A stretch of DNA of 64,000 nucleotides from Notolepis coatsorum (taxonomy: Eukaryota; Chordata; Actinopteri; Aulopiformes; Paralepididae), in the NCBI GenBank assembly GCA_963971535.1, contig OZ020601.1:23199835-23263834 (forward strand), given 5' to 3'. Positions 11,860 through 22,332 of this stretch are shown piece after piece. Position 1 is the stretch's first letter. Every line of letters begins with the position of its first letter. Made by a program: the position numbers and the translations under genes. The notes beneath the pieces are model-generated. The model was given only the letters and a program-made list of their open reading frames with translations, was not told where the DNA came from and ran no database searches.

Positions 11860-13404
11860 AATTTTTTTATCAAATGTTTTTATTTTATTTTATTTTTTCC
11901 AACATGAAACAAAACATATCACAATACAACAACAACAATACATAAAAAGACTTACTCAACACCACATGACAAGACAACTACTGATACAACTGTACAGTGA
12001 TCATCCTAACATGGACACTCGCTCGTTCTCTTCCCCCCCCCCCCCCCTCCCCCCGCTCACCCCAGGACCTCAACATGAGTCACACTCATAATACATCACA
12101 ATACATCACTCAGCAATAAAAAAAAAAATAAAAACAAATAAAAACAAACAAACATTTTCAAACTTATATGCGTTCCCTCAACTTTGCCACTGTAGCCAAC
12201 CAAATTACGATATCAGATTCCCTAACCCCTATAACACGTGCCGTGGATATCTCCAAATAGATCACGTCAAGGTAGGTGAGAAACCATACCTTTGGACAGA
12301 GTCTATCTGGATGAAACCAACGTGAGGCAATACATTTTTTTGCGGCTGTGAGGCCGGCCAAAATGAGTTTTTTCACCTGTATAGAGGTCGGTAATTTAGA
12401 GATCATTCAGTAATAGTACAGAAGGAGATACAGGTATGGTTAGAGAGAAAATGTCTGAGAGCTGATATGTAACATTTTCCCAAAAAATCACAACAGGAGG
12501 GCATTCCCAGTACATATGCATAAATGTACCTGTGGCGCCATTTGGACACAAGGTACATAGAGAGTCAGGTCTGAGACCCATTGAATTCAATCGTCTAGGG
12601 GTTAAATAAGTCCTGTGACAAAAATGTTGATGAATCTGTTGGTGATCTGGGTTGTGTGAGGATAACCGAACATTTTCCCAGACTGCATCCCAATCAAAAT
12701 CTACATCCAACTCCGGAACATCCTTTCTCCAAATCGTATCCAGGGGGAGCTCTTTATACGAGGTCATGAGTAAATGGCGATAAAAGTCAGAGACAAAGCC
12801 TCTCGATGTCTCCTTGTCATAAAAGAACTTGTGAAAGCGGTGATGCACTAGTGGAGCATCCCATGGCACGCCATGAGCCTTCAGAGCTGCTCTTATTTGT
12901 AAATAAAAGAAAAAGGAGGTTCCGGGGAGATCATATCCGTTGGATATATCCTGGAAAGATCGGAGGCCAGAGTTATCAAAGATATCCCCCAATGTGTGGA
13001 TACCTTTCTTTTCCCATCTAGGGTACCTAATAGGTTGTTGTTCAATAAGGAGAAGATTGTTATTAAATAGAGGGGAATGCGTGTGCCATTGATGGCGGTT
13101 TGTACCCACTTTCTGAGTGTCACGCCAAGTTTGGATCACATGTGTGATTAAAGGGCCAAATCTTAATTTACATTGTTTAATTGATATGTTGGTATACACA
13201 ATATCCTGAAGTCTATATGGGGACACCAACTTCTCCTCCAATGGTCGCCAAGATACAGCTGCTTGAGCATCAAACCAAGTGATCAAAGGTCTCAGAGAGA
13301 AAGCCTGAAAATAATATTTAAAGTCTGGAAATGCTAAGCCCCCATCGAGTTTACTCCTTTGGGCAGTTGATCTCTTCAAGCGCGGGCGGTTATTGTTCCA
13401 AACG
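11860..13404 (-). pseudogene. Old 5'-truncated L1-type LINE, 3' part
   Basis: This is the C-terminal part of an ORF2 close to that of the full-length L1 next door. The frame covering 12396-13400 matches from the WNNNRPRLKRS region onward. A second frame at 12164-12406 continues to the end (LDVIYLEISTARVIGV), so a frameshift lies near 12400. The rest of the element is at 20568-20746. The whole old copy is flanked by the 17-bp direct repeat TAAATGAAAAAGATTTT (11843-11859 and 20747-20763). The net length is about 1.7 kb, so it was 5'-truncated at insertion. Its 3' UTR (11860-12160) is A/T-rich with a C run at about 12037-12048. Confidence 0.85.
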
Positions 13405-13944
13405 TTTTTTTTTTTTTGATACTTTTTTTTATTATTATTCACATGAAACAAGACAACACATTAACCACAATCACAGTACATAGAACTTCACAAGAAAATA
13501 ACAAAAACAATAATAATAATACAGACTAACAATTATACAGACAAGAGAAAAGAAAACAGAGTTCAACCTTCTAAATTTAATTCCAAGGGGTACTATCTAA
13601 TAAATGGTCTTTCCCAGTGTTCAGCCCCGATTCCCGGCCGTGTGACCCTATATTAATAAAACGTACATCTCCAATCCACCACAAGGACCATTTTTTGAGA
13701 ACACGACCCGAAAACAGAGCAATGAACCTTCATGAAAAAACAAAAACCTGTAGAGGTGTTCCATAGACTCACAGAGACCGTGTAAAAGTGGCCAAACAGT
13801 GAAGAAATAGTTAAATAGCTGCCCCCCCATAATATCCCCAGCTAAACTCAAGATGACAAGACAAACGACAAGACAGACAAAACATTTCCTCCTCCCCCTC
13901 CCAAGAGACCGCCGGACTCACCCGAACACGCACCCCAACCCCGC

Positions 13945-16900
13945 TCAGCCGCACACTGCGGTCTTTACCTTCTCAGCTGCTGCGAACCATAGGTCAATTC
14001 CAGCCTGCCCCACCCCAATCACCCGGGCTGTGGATATCTCAAGATAAATCACATCCAATAGAGTTAGGGACCAGTTAATCATTGTAAGCTTCTCAGGCTC
14101 CTTCCATCTCATTGCTATTAGCTTCTTCGCTGCTGTGACGCCCGCTAGGACAACCCTTTTCAGTTGTACGGACGCGGGTAGTGTCGTTATATCGTTCAGG
14201 AGTAGCGTAACAGCTGTGAATGGGATAGTTAGGCCACACAGATCTGAAAGTTTGTCCGTTATTGACCTCCAGAAGCGGGCCACTGGTGGGCAATCCCAAT
14301 ACATATGCATATAAGTGCCAGTGGCCTTTTGAGAGCACAAAGTGCACCGAGAGTCGGTTATCAGTCCCATAGCATATAGCTTCCTAGGTGTAAGATAGGT
14401 CCTATGAATATAATTAAAATTAATTTGCTGGTGATTGGGGTTGCGGGAAGATAATGCCACATTTGCCCAAACATCATCCCAGTCAAACTCGGGGTCCAAC
14501 TCCGGGATATCCACACGCCAGATTGTATCCAATGATACATTTTTATACGTGGATTGAATTAAGAGCGTATAAAAGTCGGAGACAAACCCTCTGGATGTCG
14601 TCCTGTCCACTATGAGCCTGAGGAAGGGGTGTGGGTGCAAGGCCTGAGCCCACGGTACGCCATGCGCCCTCAGTGCTGACCTTAGTTGAAGGTAAAGAAA
14701 GAAGGACTCGCCGGGAAGATCATAAAATTCTCTTAAGTCCTGAAACGCACGGAGGCCGTTCTTATCATAAATATCCTCCAGAGTATGCACTCCCCTCCTT
14801 TGCCATTGAGGAATATTAACCGGCTTGTGTCCTACAAGTAATTGCTGGTTATTAAAAATTGGAGAGTCCAGGTGCCATGGGCATTTAACCCCACACGACC
14901 TCTGTACATTACGCCACGTTTGGATCACGTGAGTTATGATCGGTCCATACCTCAGCCGGCATTTCGAAATAGAGACAGTGGAGTACACTACATCCTGCAA
15001 TCTTAGCGGAGATACCGCCGCCGCTTCTAAGGAGCGCCACGATACAGCCTCTACAGGGTCTAGCCAGCACATCAGAGGTCTCAGTGAAAAGGACCAGAAA
15101 TAAAGTTTAAAATCAGGGATTGCGAGGCCCCCATCTTGTTTTCTACGTTGAGTAGTAGCCCTTTTGATTCTCGGGCGTTTGTTATTCCAGATAAACTTAG
15201 ATACCATCGATTGTACCTTGCGCCAGTGGTCTATTGGAGGGGGCAGGGGGAGCATTGAGCTAATAAAATTTATCCTAGGCAGGATGTTCATTTTGATTAT
15301 GGAAGCCCGGGCTTGTAAGGAGTTAGGAAGGGACGACCACCTGTCTAGATCCTGGCGTATTTTATCATAAGTACCCGTGAAGTTGTACTTAGTAGTTTGG
15401 TTCAGCGTGGGGAATATCTCTATGCCCAAGTATTTAAAATGTTCTACTATGGGGATATCAGCTGGTAGTCGTACCGCCTTGGCCAGATCATTAAGAGGTA
15501 GGCAGGCTGATTTGTTCCAGTTAATCTTAAAACCTGACAATTTACCAAAGTCGTCGATTATCCTCAATAATTTTGTGGCCGACCGGGATGGGTCGTCCAT
15601 GAAAATCAGCAGGTCATCCGCATAGAGAGCAATTTTGTGTGGAGTATTGTTGACCATTATGGGGACGATGTCCTCCGATTGCCTAATAAATTGGGCCAAA
15701 GGTTCGAGGGAAAGCGCGAACAGTCCCGGGCTCAGAGGGCAACCCTGTCTAGAAGATCTGGAGACTGGAAAGAGTGTGGAACAGTTTTTGCCTGTCAGTA
15801 TCATCGCAGACGGCGAGGCATACAGGACTTTAATCATATGAATAAAACTCTTTCCAAGACCCATGACCTCAAGTACCTTCCACAGGTATGACCACTCAAG
15901 TCTGTCAAACGCCTTCATGGCATCCAAAGACAGAACTGTGGATGGAGTTGTATTGTCTTTACTGTTATCGATTACATGCAACAGCCTCCTAAGATTATCT
16001 GCAGCCAGACGCCCCGGGATAAAACCAGTTTGATCGCAGTGTACCAATACAGACATAAATCTCTGCAGGCGACGGGCCAGCACCTTGGCAAACACCTTTA
16101 AATCGGCCCCGAGAAGACTCAAGGGTCTATAGCTACCACAATCATTGGGATCTTTGTCCTTCTTGAGAAGTAAAGAAATCAACGCCATATTGACATCTCT
16201 TGAGAACTCCCCTTGTTCGATAGCGTAATTGATCATATCGAGCATCAATGGACCCAGTTGGTCCCAGAAAGCTAAATACACTTCGGGTGGAATACCATCC
16301 CAGCCTGGTGCCTTACCCCTCTGCATTTCAACAATCGTCTCCCTCAATTCTACGAGAGTAATCGGTCTCCCCAGTTCCTTGGCCTCTTCCTCAGAAATGT
16401 GGGGTATCTCAAGCCCGCCAATGAACGATTCAAATTTAGAGTCATCAAGATTACCCTCTGAGCTATATAACTGTGAGTAAAACTCTTTAAAAGTGTCATT
16501 GATCTTTTTCGAATCAGTAGTGACTGCACCCTGGCTCGTCCTAATCGAGGGGATATCCGAGAAATGATCATTTGAGCGTATTTTCATTGCCAATAGATGG
16601 CTAGGTCTGGAGCCGTGAAAATAGTAATTTTGTCTTGTCCTATGTATCAAGAACTCAGACTGTTGTTTAAGTATGGAGTTTATTTCTTTTTTGACTATCT
16701 TACGTTGTGTGTTTAGTCGTTCATTATAGTTAGTTTGCAAGGATGCGTATAGGTCCGCATATAATGATTCCAGTCCTTCTAGCTTTTTTGACCGGGATTT
16801 TCGCAAATTGGAGGCAAATAGTGTGACATGACCCCTGATAAATCCTTTCAATGAGTTCCACAGGACCCTAGGGTCTTCTACTGTGCCAACGTTGATCTGC

Positions 16901-17715
16901 AAAAATTCAGCTAGTTTACTCCTGAACTCAGAACAGAAGTCATCGTTCTTTAGCAAGGTCGAATTAAAACGCCATCTGGGAGCTCTTGCGGAGAGCCTGC
17001 CAAAGGTTGCCGTAAGGAAAATCCCCTTGTGGTCTGAGAGAGCCAAGGGAACCAATGAGACATCGAAACTATCAAACATATTAGGGGACGCGAATGCATA
17101 GTCAATTCGAGAGAAGCTTTTGTGTCTGGCTGACAGGTGAGAGTAATCTTTGAGGGTGGGGTTGCATAAGCGCCAAAGGTCTGTGAGCCCCGTGTCTTTG
17201 GCCCACATCCTAAGGGCCTTAGAGGCCCGTTTTTGGTCGCTCGTTTCAGAGGGACCGGACCTATCCATCTCCGCATCCCAGCACGCATTAAAATCGCCAC
17301 CCACAATGAGAGCGTATCCATTAAGTTCCAACATATTCTTTGTGATTGTATTATAGAACGCTGAATCAAATGTGTTAGGAGCATACAATGCTATTATAGC
17401 CATCTTCCTATGCAAGAATTCAACTTTTGCTATAGTAATCCTTCCCTCCGTGTCCGACCATACATCCAAGATTTTGATATCAAGGTTACGTCTTGTAACT
17501 ATGACTACTCCTTTCGTCTTATCATCAGCTGAGGATGAGGAGATAACGTGATATTGCCGATTTGCCAGTCTTGACACGTCACCTACCAATAAATGCGTCT
17601 CACTAAGGAGAGCAAGGTCAATATTTCTCCTCTTCAATAGCCAAAGGACACTGGCACGCTTGTGTGGGGCGTTAAGCCCTCCTGCGTTCCAAATTAAAAT
17701 ATTCAATTTAGCCAT
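13945..17715 (-). CDS. L1-type ORF2 protein (endonuclease-reverse transcriptase), 1256 aa
   Basis: ORF2 nicks target DNA and reverse-transcribes the element RNA at the nick. Residues 1-235 form an AP-type endonuclease: WNAGGLN near residue 9, SETH with Glu39, GGDFNA with Asp141, and SDH at 227-229. The reverse transcriptase spans about 450-730, with GKAPGWDG, SYRPLSLL, TGFIPGR, LSLDAMKAFD (Asp598), RQGCPLSP and YADD (698-701). A C-terminal knuckle of the form C-x2-C-x9-H-x4-C uses C1124, C1127, H1137 and C1142. The length fits the L1/Tx1 group and no stop or frameshift is seen. The ATG at 17715 has context GACCATGGC and overlaps the stop of a small upstream ORF. It could be a Tx1 rather than a strict L1 lineage; a tree would be needed to separate them. 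Confidence 0.93.
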   Translation of the reverse strand: MAKLNILIWNAGGLNAPHKRASVLWLLKRRNIDLALLSETHLLVGDVSRLANRQYHVISSSSADDKTKGVVIVTRRNLDIKILDVWSDTEGRITIAKVEFLHRKMAIIALYAPNTFDSAFYNTITKNMLELNGYALIVGGDFNACWDAEMDRSGPSETSDQKRASKALRMWAKDTGLTDLWRLCNPTLKDYSHLSARHKSFSRIDYAFASPNMFDSFDVSLVPLALSDHKGIFLTATFGRLSARAPRWRFNSTLLKNDDFCSEFRSKLAEFLQINVGTVEDPRVLWNSLKGFIRGHVTLFASNLRKSRSKKLEGLESLYADLYASLQTNYNERLNTQRKIVKKEINSILKQQSEFLIHRTRQNYYFHGSRPSHLLAMKIRSNDHFSDIPSIRTSQGAVTTDSKKINDTFKEFYSQLYSSEGNLDDSKFESFIGGLEIPHISEEEAKELGRPITLVELRETIVEMQRGKAPGWDGIPPEVYLAFWDQLGPLMLDMINYAIEQGEFSRDVNMALISLLLKKDKDPNDCGSYRPLSLLGADLKVFAKVLARRLQRFMSVLVHCDQTGFIPGRLAADNLRRLLHVIDNSKDNTTPSTVLSLDAMKAFDRLEWSYLWKVLEVMGLGKSFIHMIKVLYASPSAMILTGKNCSTLFPVSRSSRQGCPLSPGLFALSLEPLAQFIRQSEDIVPIMVNNTPHKIALYADDLLIFMDDPSRSATKLLRIIDDFGKLSGFKINWNKSACLPLNDLAKAVRLPADIPIVEHFKYLGIEIFPTLNQTTKYNFTGTYDKIRQDLDRWSSLPNSLQARASIIKMNILPRINFISSMLPLPPPIDHWRKVQSMVSKFIWNNKRPRIKRATTQRRKQDGGLAIPDFKLYFWSFSLRPLMCWLDPVEAVSWRSLEAAAVSPLRLQDVVYSTVSISKCRLRYGPIITHVIQTWRNVQRSCGVKCPWHLDSPIFNNQQLLVGHKPVNIPQWQRRGVHTLEDIYDKNGLRAFQDLREFYDLPGESFFLYLQLRSALRAHGVPWAQALHPHPFLRLIVDRTTSRGFVSDFYTLLIQSTYKNVSLDTIWRVDIPELDPEFDWDDVWANVALSSRNPNHQQINFNYIHRTYLTPRKLYAMGLITDSRCTLCSQKATGTYMHMYWDCPPVARFWRSITDKLSDLCGLTIPFTAVTLLLNDITTLPASVQLKRVVLAGVTAAKKLIAMRWKEPEKLTMINWSLTLLDVIYLEISTARVIGVGQAGIDLWFAAAEKVKTAVCG

Positions 17716-18097
17716 GGTCGAGCTTGTATAAGTGCGTAGAGAACATACCAGTGCAGCCAGGCTGAGTACAGAGGTGCTGATCCCGGCGGGCCCAGACGGT
17801 CAATCCCAGGAGTTCAGAGGAGGAACAATTACACACATATAAGACAACAGTACATAAAACACATAAAAATACCACCCCAGCTACAACCCCCCCTCCTTCT
17901 ACTCTAAACCCTAACCCCCCCGTCCTATTATAAGGCCCCCTATACCCACTCTCCAATCCCCACCCTATGCCCCATCCCCTGAGGATGGTCATCTTCCTAT
18001 CACTTCCCACTAGAGACATGGATCCAATAAGATGCTCCCCACTCCAACCCCCCTCTAGATAAACCCCTGAGTAAACCCCCACTAGTCCAATAAACAC
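17708..18097 (-). CDS. Small ORF (129 codons) overlapping the ORF2 start
   Basis: Unrecognised. This ORF lies in the L1 inter-ORF spacer. Its TAA (17710-17708) overlaps the ORF2 ATG (17715-17713) in the 8-base string ATGGCTAA. The predicted product is glycine-rich at the start, with a hydrophobic stretch GVVFLCVLCTVVLYVC about two-thirds along. No family resemblance is visible and codon content may be chance. The arrangement would permit termination-reinitiation, which some LINEs use for ORF2, but that is inference. Confidence 0.2.
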   Translation of the reverse strand: MFIGLVGVYSGVYLEGGWSGEHLIGSMSLVGSDRKMTILRGWGIGWGLESGYRGPYNRTGGLGFRVEGGGVVAGVVFLCVLCTVVLYVCNCSSSELLGLTVWARRDQHLCTQPGCTGMFSTHLYKLDHG

Positions 18098-19469
18098 AAA
18101 TAATAATAAAAATAAAATTCAATAAAGATATCGGTCGAAAACCACCTGAGCCTTGGCCCCAACATAAGACAACCATAATGGTAAAATAGCCATTATTAAA
18201 TAATAACTCCACATCAACCTGCAACCATCTATTTCCGAATCTGCGCTTCAGCGTCACAATGTTAAAGCCCAAATGGGTACAGGAAAATTCAAAACAAAAT
18301 TAAATTAAAGCATCCCAGCCGATAGTCTAAGGCAGGATCGGGTCACAGGTTAATTGTGCAAAATTGTGTGAACAATGTCAATTAAACAATGACAAAAAAA
18401 AGGAAGGGAAGGGAAAAAAAGGGTGTTATGGTCAAAGTGCACCCCTTTAGCTGTCCCTCTGATCAGGCACAACGGCTGAAATGACATAACCTATGTAAGA
18501 ATAGAATTAAACACATTCATTAATTAATCCGGGGATGGTAATAGGCAACACCTGACACCACCTGTTATCATACATTGTTTCAATAAAGATATCGGTCGGA
18601 GCAGTTAGTCCAAGGTAGGATCGAATCACAGTTAAATTGCTCATTCAAATGCCGTTAAAACAGCGACAATAATTATTATATAATTACTCAGCATCAACCC
18701 TGTAACCATCTACCTTGGAGTCTGCATATTAATGTCGCAACGTTATAGCATAAATGGATCACGGAAAATTCAAAACAAAATTAAGGCAAACCAGCAGTTA
18801 GTCCAAGGTAGAATCGGATCACATTTAAATCGCGCATACAGATGACATAAAAACAGCGACAATAAGAAAGAAAAAAGAAAGGAAAAAGAGGGGCATGGCT
18901 AAAGTGCAAGCCATATAACCATATAGCCATGAAGTGCAAGCCATACCCGACCCAACCTGTTATCATATATTGTATATGCATATTCAACCGACCTTGGCTT
19001 CTACTATGGATCCCAAAGCTCAAAACAACCTGGATATAAAAATAAAAGCATACCAGAAGTTAGTTAGGGATTCGATCACTCTTGAATTGTGCAAACCAAT
19101 GTCCCTTTGAACAGCAACAGCAACCAAAATACGTAACCATTAACGGGTCTCGAGTGTCTCAGCGCAGACTATAGACGAAGCCCGCTGGTTAGCCCGAGGC
19201 TAGCGCGTAAGCTAGTGATGAATCCGGATAGCACGTTAGCCTATTATGTACATCGTTCAGCTAGCTCGTTAGCTTCCAAAGAGGCGATACACAAGTACGA
19301 CCATGAGGTCAGCTTTAGCAAGTAACAGAAGTCATTGGGAAGCCCCGCTAGTTGGATGGGCATTGGGCAGTTAGCATGTCTGGGCATGACAGCAAGTATT
19401 TGTGAATAGTCGGCCTAATCAATGTATATAGGCACACACCGCCAAGTCACTCACCCGACATAGATATCA
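17716..19469 (-). other. L1 inter-ORF spacer with degenerate tandem repeats
   Basis: A 1.75-kb spacer, long for an L1-type element. Similar segments recur: AAAGATATCGGTCG at about 18123 and 18585; GAAAATTCAAAACAAAATTAA at about 18281 and 18764; and AGTTAGTCCAAGGTAG, or close variants of it, at about 18325, 18604, 18795 and 19056. This suggests three or four diverged copies of a unit of about 200-270 bp. Its function is unknown; an internal promoter or translation element is possible. Confidence 0.6.
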
Positions 19470-20384
19470 TCAAGCAACAGTCTCGGGTATCGCCGCGAGA
19501 TATTCCTTCGCTTTAGCCAACGACCAAAACAAACGCTGACCACCGACCTTCTCCAACACAGATAATTTCGCGGGAGCGAATAACGTGGGCCTCAGGCCTA
19601 GTTTCCATAGCTTAGTCAGGACCACCTTGTATTCGCCTCTCTGTGCTTGAACCTCCGGCGTAAAGTCCTCGAAAATGGCCACTTTGTGATCGCCAAGCCT
19701 CAGATTACCCCTTCTGGTACGAGCCGACCGCATGATGAGCTCTCTCTGCTGGAGTCTGTTCAGCTTGACTATGATGGGCCTCGGCTCTTTGTTCACGCCG
19801 GGAGAAAACCTGCCCGCTCTGTAGGCCGATTCACAGACTGGAGGCGAAGGGAGGACGTCCGTCCCTAGTATTTTCTGCAGCAGTTCGGGCACGGTCTCAG
19901 AGAGACGGCCTTCACCGCTGGTCTCCGGTACTCCAACAATCCTGACGTTGTGGCGTCTATCCCGGGACTGCATCTCCTCCATTGCCGACTGTAGTTTGTT
20001 GACTTCAGCCTGCCTAGCCAGCAGGGCGGATTCGAGACCCGCCATCTTCTCGCACTGTAATGATACCTCCGTCGTTAGCATGGCTAGTTCGTTAGCATTA
20101 GCCAATGAGGCAGCGTGAATCGTCTCCATCTTGTCTGTCAGCGGTACTACCGCCAGCCGTATTTCTTCTGATATCTCACGACGGAGGCTGACACAAAAAT
20201 CCGCCAACACTTTCTTCTGTGCTTCAGCGATGCGTGTCTCAGAGTCTGCGTGTAGCTTGGTCATGACCAAGAGCACAGCTTCGCTTAATTCCCCGACAAC
20301 GGGCGACGATGTGGCCAGGCCCGGCGGGGATGGTTTGCTGGTTGTGGCGCATGGCTTCATGGCTCTGGTTTCCACCCCCGTCAT
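19470..20384 (-). CDS. L1-type ORF1 protein (RNA-binding chaperone), 304 aa
   Basis: ORF1p coats the element RNA and forms trimers. A low-complexity N-terminus (1-35) is followed by a predicted coiled coil (about 50-140, with heptads such as LARQAEVNKLQSAMEEMQ). An RRM-like segment then starts at RRHNVRIVGVPE (about 143) and continues through RPIIVKLNR. The C-terminal domain (about 220-304) carries IFEDFTPEVQAQRGEY, a conserved feature of L1 ORF1 proteins (Transposase_22 type). The length is normal and the frame is open. The ATG at 20384 follows a 5' UTR of about 170 bp. Confidence 0.88.
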   Translation of the reverse strand: MTGVETRAMKPCATTSKPSPPGLATSSPVVGELSEAVLLVMTKLHADSETRIAEAQKKVLADFCVSLRREISEEIRLAVVPLTDKMETIHAASLANANELAMLTTEVSLQCEKMAGLESALLARQAEVNKLQSAMEEMQSRDRRHNVRIVGVPETSGEGRLSETVPELLQKILGTDVLPSPPVCESAYRAGRFSPGVNKEPRPIIVKLNRLQQRELIMRSARTRRGNLRLGDHKVAIFEDFTPEVQAQRGEYKVVLTKLWKLGLRPTLFAPAKLSVLEKVGGQRLFWSLAKAKEYLAAIPETVA

Positions 20385-20567
20385 CGTAGAAAGTCGAAAA
20401 AAGTCGATGAATGTATACTAAACACGACGACCTAGCAAACAGATAAAAACAAATAAAAATAAAATAAAGACTAATGGGGAGAAACGTATATTCAGCACGG
20501 TAGAAGGGAGCTCATGTGAAACACGTCTACTCCATGATCGCTCAGCTCCGCCCCTCAGTTCCAAACG

Positions 20568-20746
20568 AATTTATACGAGGCAGAGTGCAATTTCTGCCAG
20601 TAACCAACAGGAGGAGGTAACGGGAGCATGGAGCTGATAAAGTTAATTCTGGGTAAAATATTCATTTTAATTATTGACGCACGGGCCTGTAATGAATTTT
20701 TTAATTTGGACCATCTGTTAAAGTCATTCGTAATCCTGTTATGAAT
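20568..20746 (-). pseudogene. Old truncated L1, 5' piece
   Basis: Encodes SLQARASIIKMNILPRINF-type ORF2 sequence matching the full-length copy at its mid-C-terminal part. It ends at YKFVWN, exactly where the left piece (13404) takes over. It is bounded by the 17-bp duplication at 20747-20763. The full-length L1 at 13405-20557 separates the two halves. Confidence 0.85.
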
Positions 20747-20763
20747 TAAATGAAAAAGATTTT

Positions 20764-21060
20764 GTAATTTTTCTGGCAGTGTCTTATTTCTTGCCTTAAA
20801 CATAATTAACATTGTTTGAAACGTAACCATGTCTTCAAGTTTAATTATTCTAGATTTAATAAATACATGATATGGTCGTTACATTTGACATTTGGCCGGT
20901 GAATTAGAATCTTATCGGCCGTGTTTGCCGGCCAAAGAAATTGCAAGCAGGAACACTGCAACACACTAGCTAGGGCTGAAAAGCTCCAGAGATAAATAGT
21001 TGATATCAGCCAATTAAGGGGAGGCATGATTAGGTGATTAGGAGACCTGATATTGAATTT
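20764..21060. other. Older unclassified repeat, no gene
   Basis: Continuation of the repeat seen at 11752-11842 on the far side of the L1 insertions. It contains GGCCGTGTTTGCCGGCCAAA, a short inverted repeat. No coding content is recognised. Confidence 0.3.
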
Positions 21061-21089
21061 GAAACATCAGGGAAATGTCTTTTGGCGAT

Positions 21090-21310
21090 AGGCGTTCTGC
21101 GTTCTTTAACGACGTCGACACGTCGTTTTAACGTCTCATCCGAAGGACGGCACCTGTCACCATAACAGAGGCATTGTTACTGCCAGGTCCAGAGGACAGA
21201 GTGCTCCCTGCTGGACAACAACACCACTTTCTGACTGGGGCTCAAACCGGCGATCTTCCCATCATGAGCCCGGAGCCCCACCCATGATTCATGCTGCCAG
21301 ACATGATGGA
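21090..21310 (-). mobile_element. tRNA-like SINE fragment
   Basis: On the minus strand the segment near 21280 reads GGGCTCATGATGGGAAGATC followed by GCCGGTTTGAGCCCC, a B-box-like sequence. The downstream part resembles fish SINE bodies. The A box is poorly preserved. It is weaker than the two SINEs at 46745 and 48043. Confidence 0.35.
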
Positions 21311-21364
21311 TAGTTTCTGATATTTTTCATCGGAGTAGAACATTCAAGGACATTCTGACCTCTG

Positions 21365-21535
21365 AACAGTGGTTGAGTGAGGGAGAGAGAGTGAAAGAGA
21401 ATAAGAGAGTGAGAGAACAATAGAGAGAGAACAAGAGAGAGCAAGAGAGAGAAGAGAGTGGGAGAATGAAAAGAGAGAGAGAAAGAGAGAGAGTGCGAGT
21501 GAGAGAAAGAGTGAGAGAGAGTGAGAGTGAGGATG
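21365..21535. repeat. Imperfect GA-rich tract
   Basis: AGAGAG blocks interrupted by GTG and AAT over about 170 bp. Frames through it are low complexity. Confidence 0.8.
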
Positions 21536-21574
21536 TAGGAGGTGAAGAACAGTCCATTAGGATTCAGACTGAGA

Positions 21575-21745
21575 TCAAGTCAAGTCAAGAGTTTTAATTG
21601 TCACGGCATACAGGTATACAATGAAATGCGGGTGGTCTTGCCCGCAACGATGTGCAATACAGTGGTACATATAATAGAATCAAAAGAAGGAAACAACATT
21701 GTGCAGTAACAGGTAGCAGGTAAAGTAACAGGTAGCAGGAGATGA
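21575..21745 (-). mobile_element. L2/CR1-like LINE 3' end
   Basis: Contains CAAGTCAAGTCAAGAGTTTT and the following AATTGTCACGGCATACAGG. These are the reverse complement of the 3' end at about 44090-44130 (GCCGTGACAAATAAAACTCT, then TGACTTGA). It is a short, 5'-truncated non-coding fragment. Confidence 0.5.
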
Positions 21746-21877
21746 CAGGGTGTCAGTATTAGTGTTGTGGGTCTTCCTGGATCTGCATCATTAAACCAGC
21801 AGCACAGAGACTGTATCTGCTGTGACAGATACAGAGGGGTTCCAGTCTAGAGTAATAAAAAGAGGATGGGTCTCAGC

Positions 21878-22324
21878 TAGGGCTGGGCGATTAATTGAGT
21901 TTAAATTTCAATTAAGATTTTGTCTTCTCACAATCATGAAAACAAGATAAGCGAGATAAAATGATTATTGTGCCACATGCCGTGTTGCTCTCATTTAGTC
22001 TTGTGTTGTAAATGCAGCGCAGCCTTCACAGTAGTGTGCTTAACCCACCCAACCCCCCCACCGCCCAAGCCAAAACGGTTTCAGCTTGTGTCGAGAGGGA
22101 GGAGGGAGGAGCCACAGCGAGTTTCTCCAGTTATTTTGAAACGTCTTTGGTAACTTGTGGAAGATGACAGAAAGGCAGCCTTTGGTCGAGAAGAAAGTTA
22201 AAACAAATTCAGTTGTTGTCATATGATGTTCTCAAATCAATGAGTAATCGTGTTTAATAATCACAACTTCAATATCAATAAAAACTATTGTGATTATGAT
22301 TGTTGCCACAATGGAGCAGCCCTA
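21878..22324. mobile_element. Non-autonomous hAT element, 447 bp
   Basis: The ends are TAGGGCTGGGCGATTAAT and GGAGCAGCCCTA. The flanks GTCTCAGC (21870-21877) and GTCTCAGT (22325-22332) match at 7 of 8 positions, as expected for an aged 8-bp hAT duplication. The subterminal sequence is AT-rich with ATAATCACAA-type repeats. No transposase is encoded. Confidence 0.75.
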
Positions 22325-22332
22325 GTCTCAGT

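Larger units (their letters stand above)
13405..20557 (-). mobile_element. Full-length L1/Tx1-type LINE, both ORFs open
   Basis: A 7.15-kb non-LTR retrotransposon on the minus strand, flanked by the 10-bp target duplication GTTCCAAACG (13395-13404 and 20558-20567). The order in sense is a 5' UTR of about 170 bp starting with a GC-rich GAGGGGCGGAGCTGAGC, ORF1 (20384-19470), a long 1.75-kb inter-ORF spacer, ORF2 (17715-13945), a 3' UTR of about 540 bp, and a T run (A tail in sense) at 13405. It inserted into an older truncated copy of its own family. Intact ORFs and clean duplications point to a young insertion. Confidence 0.9.
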
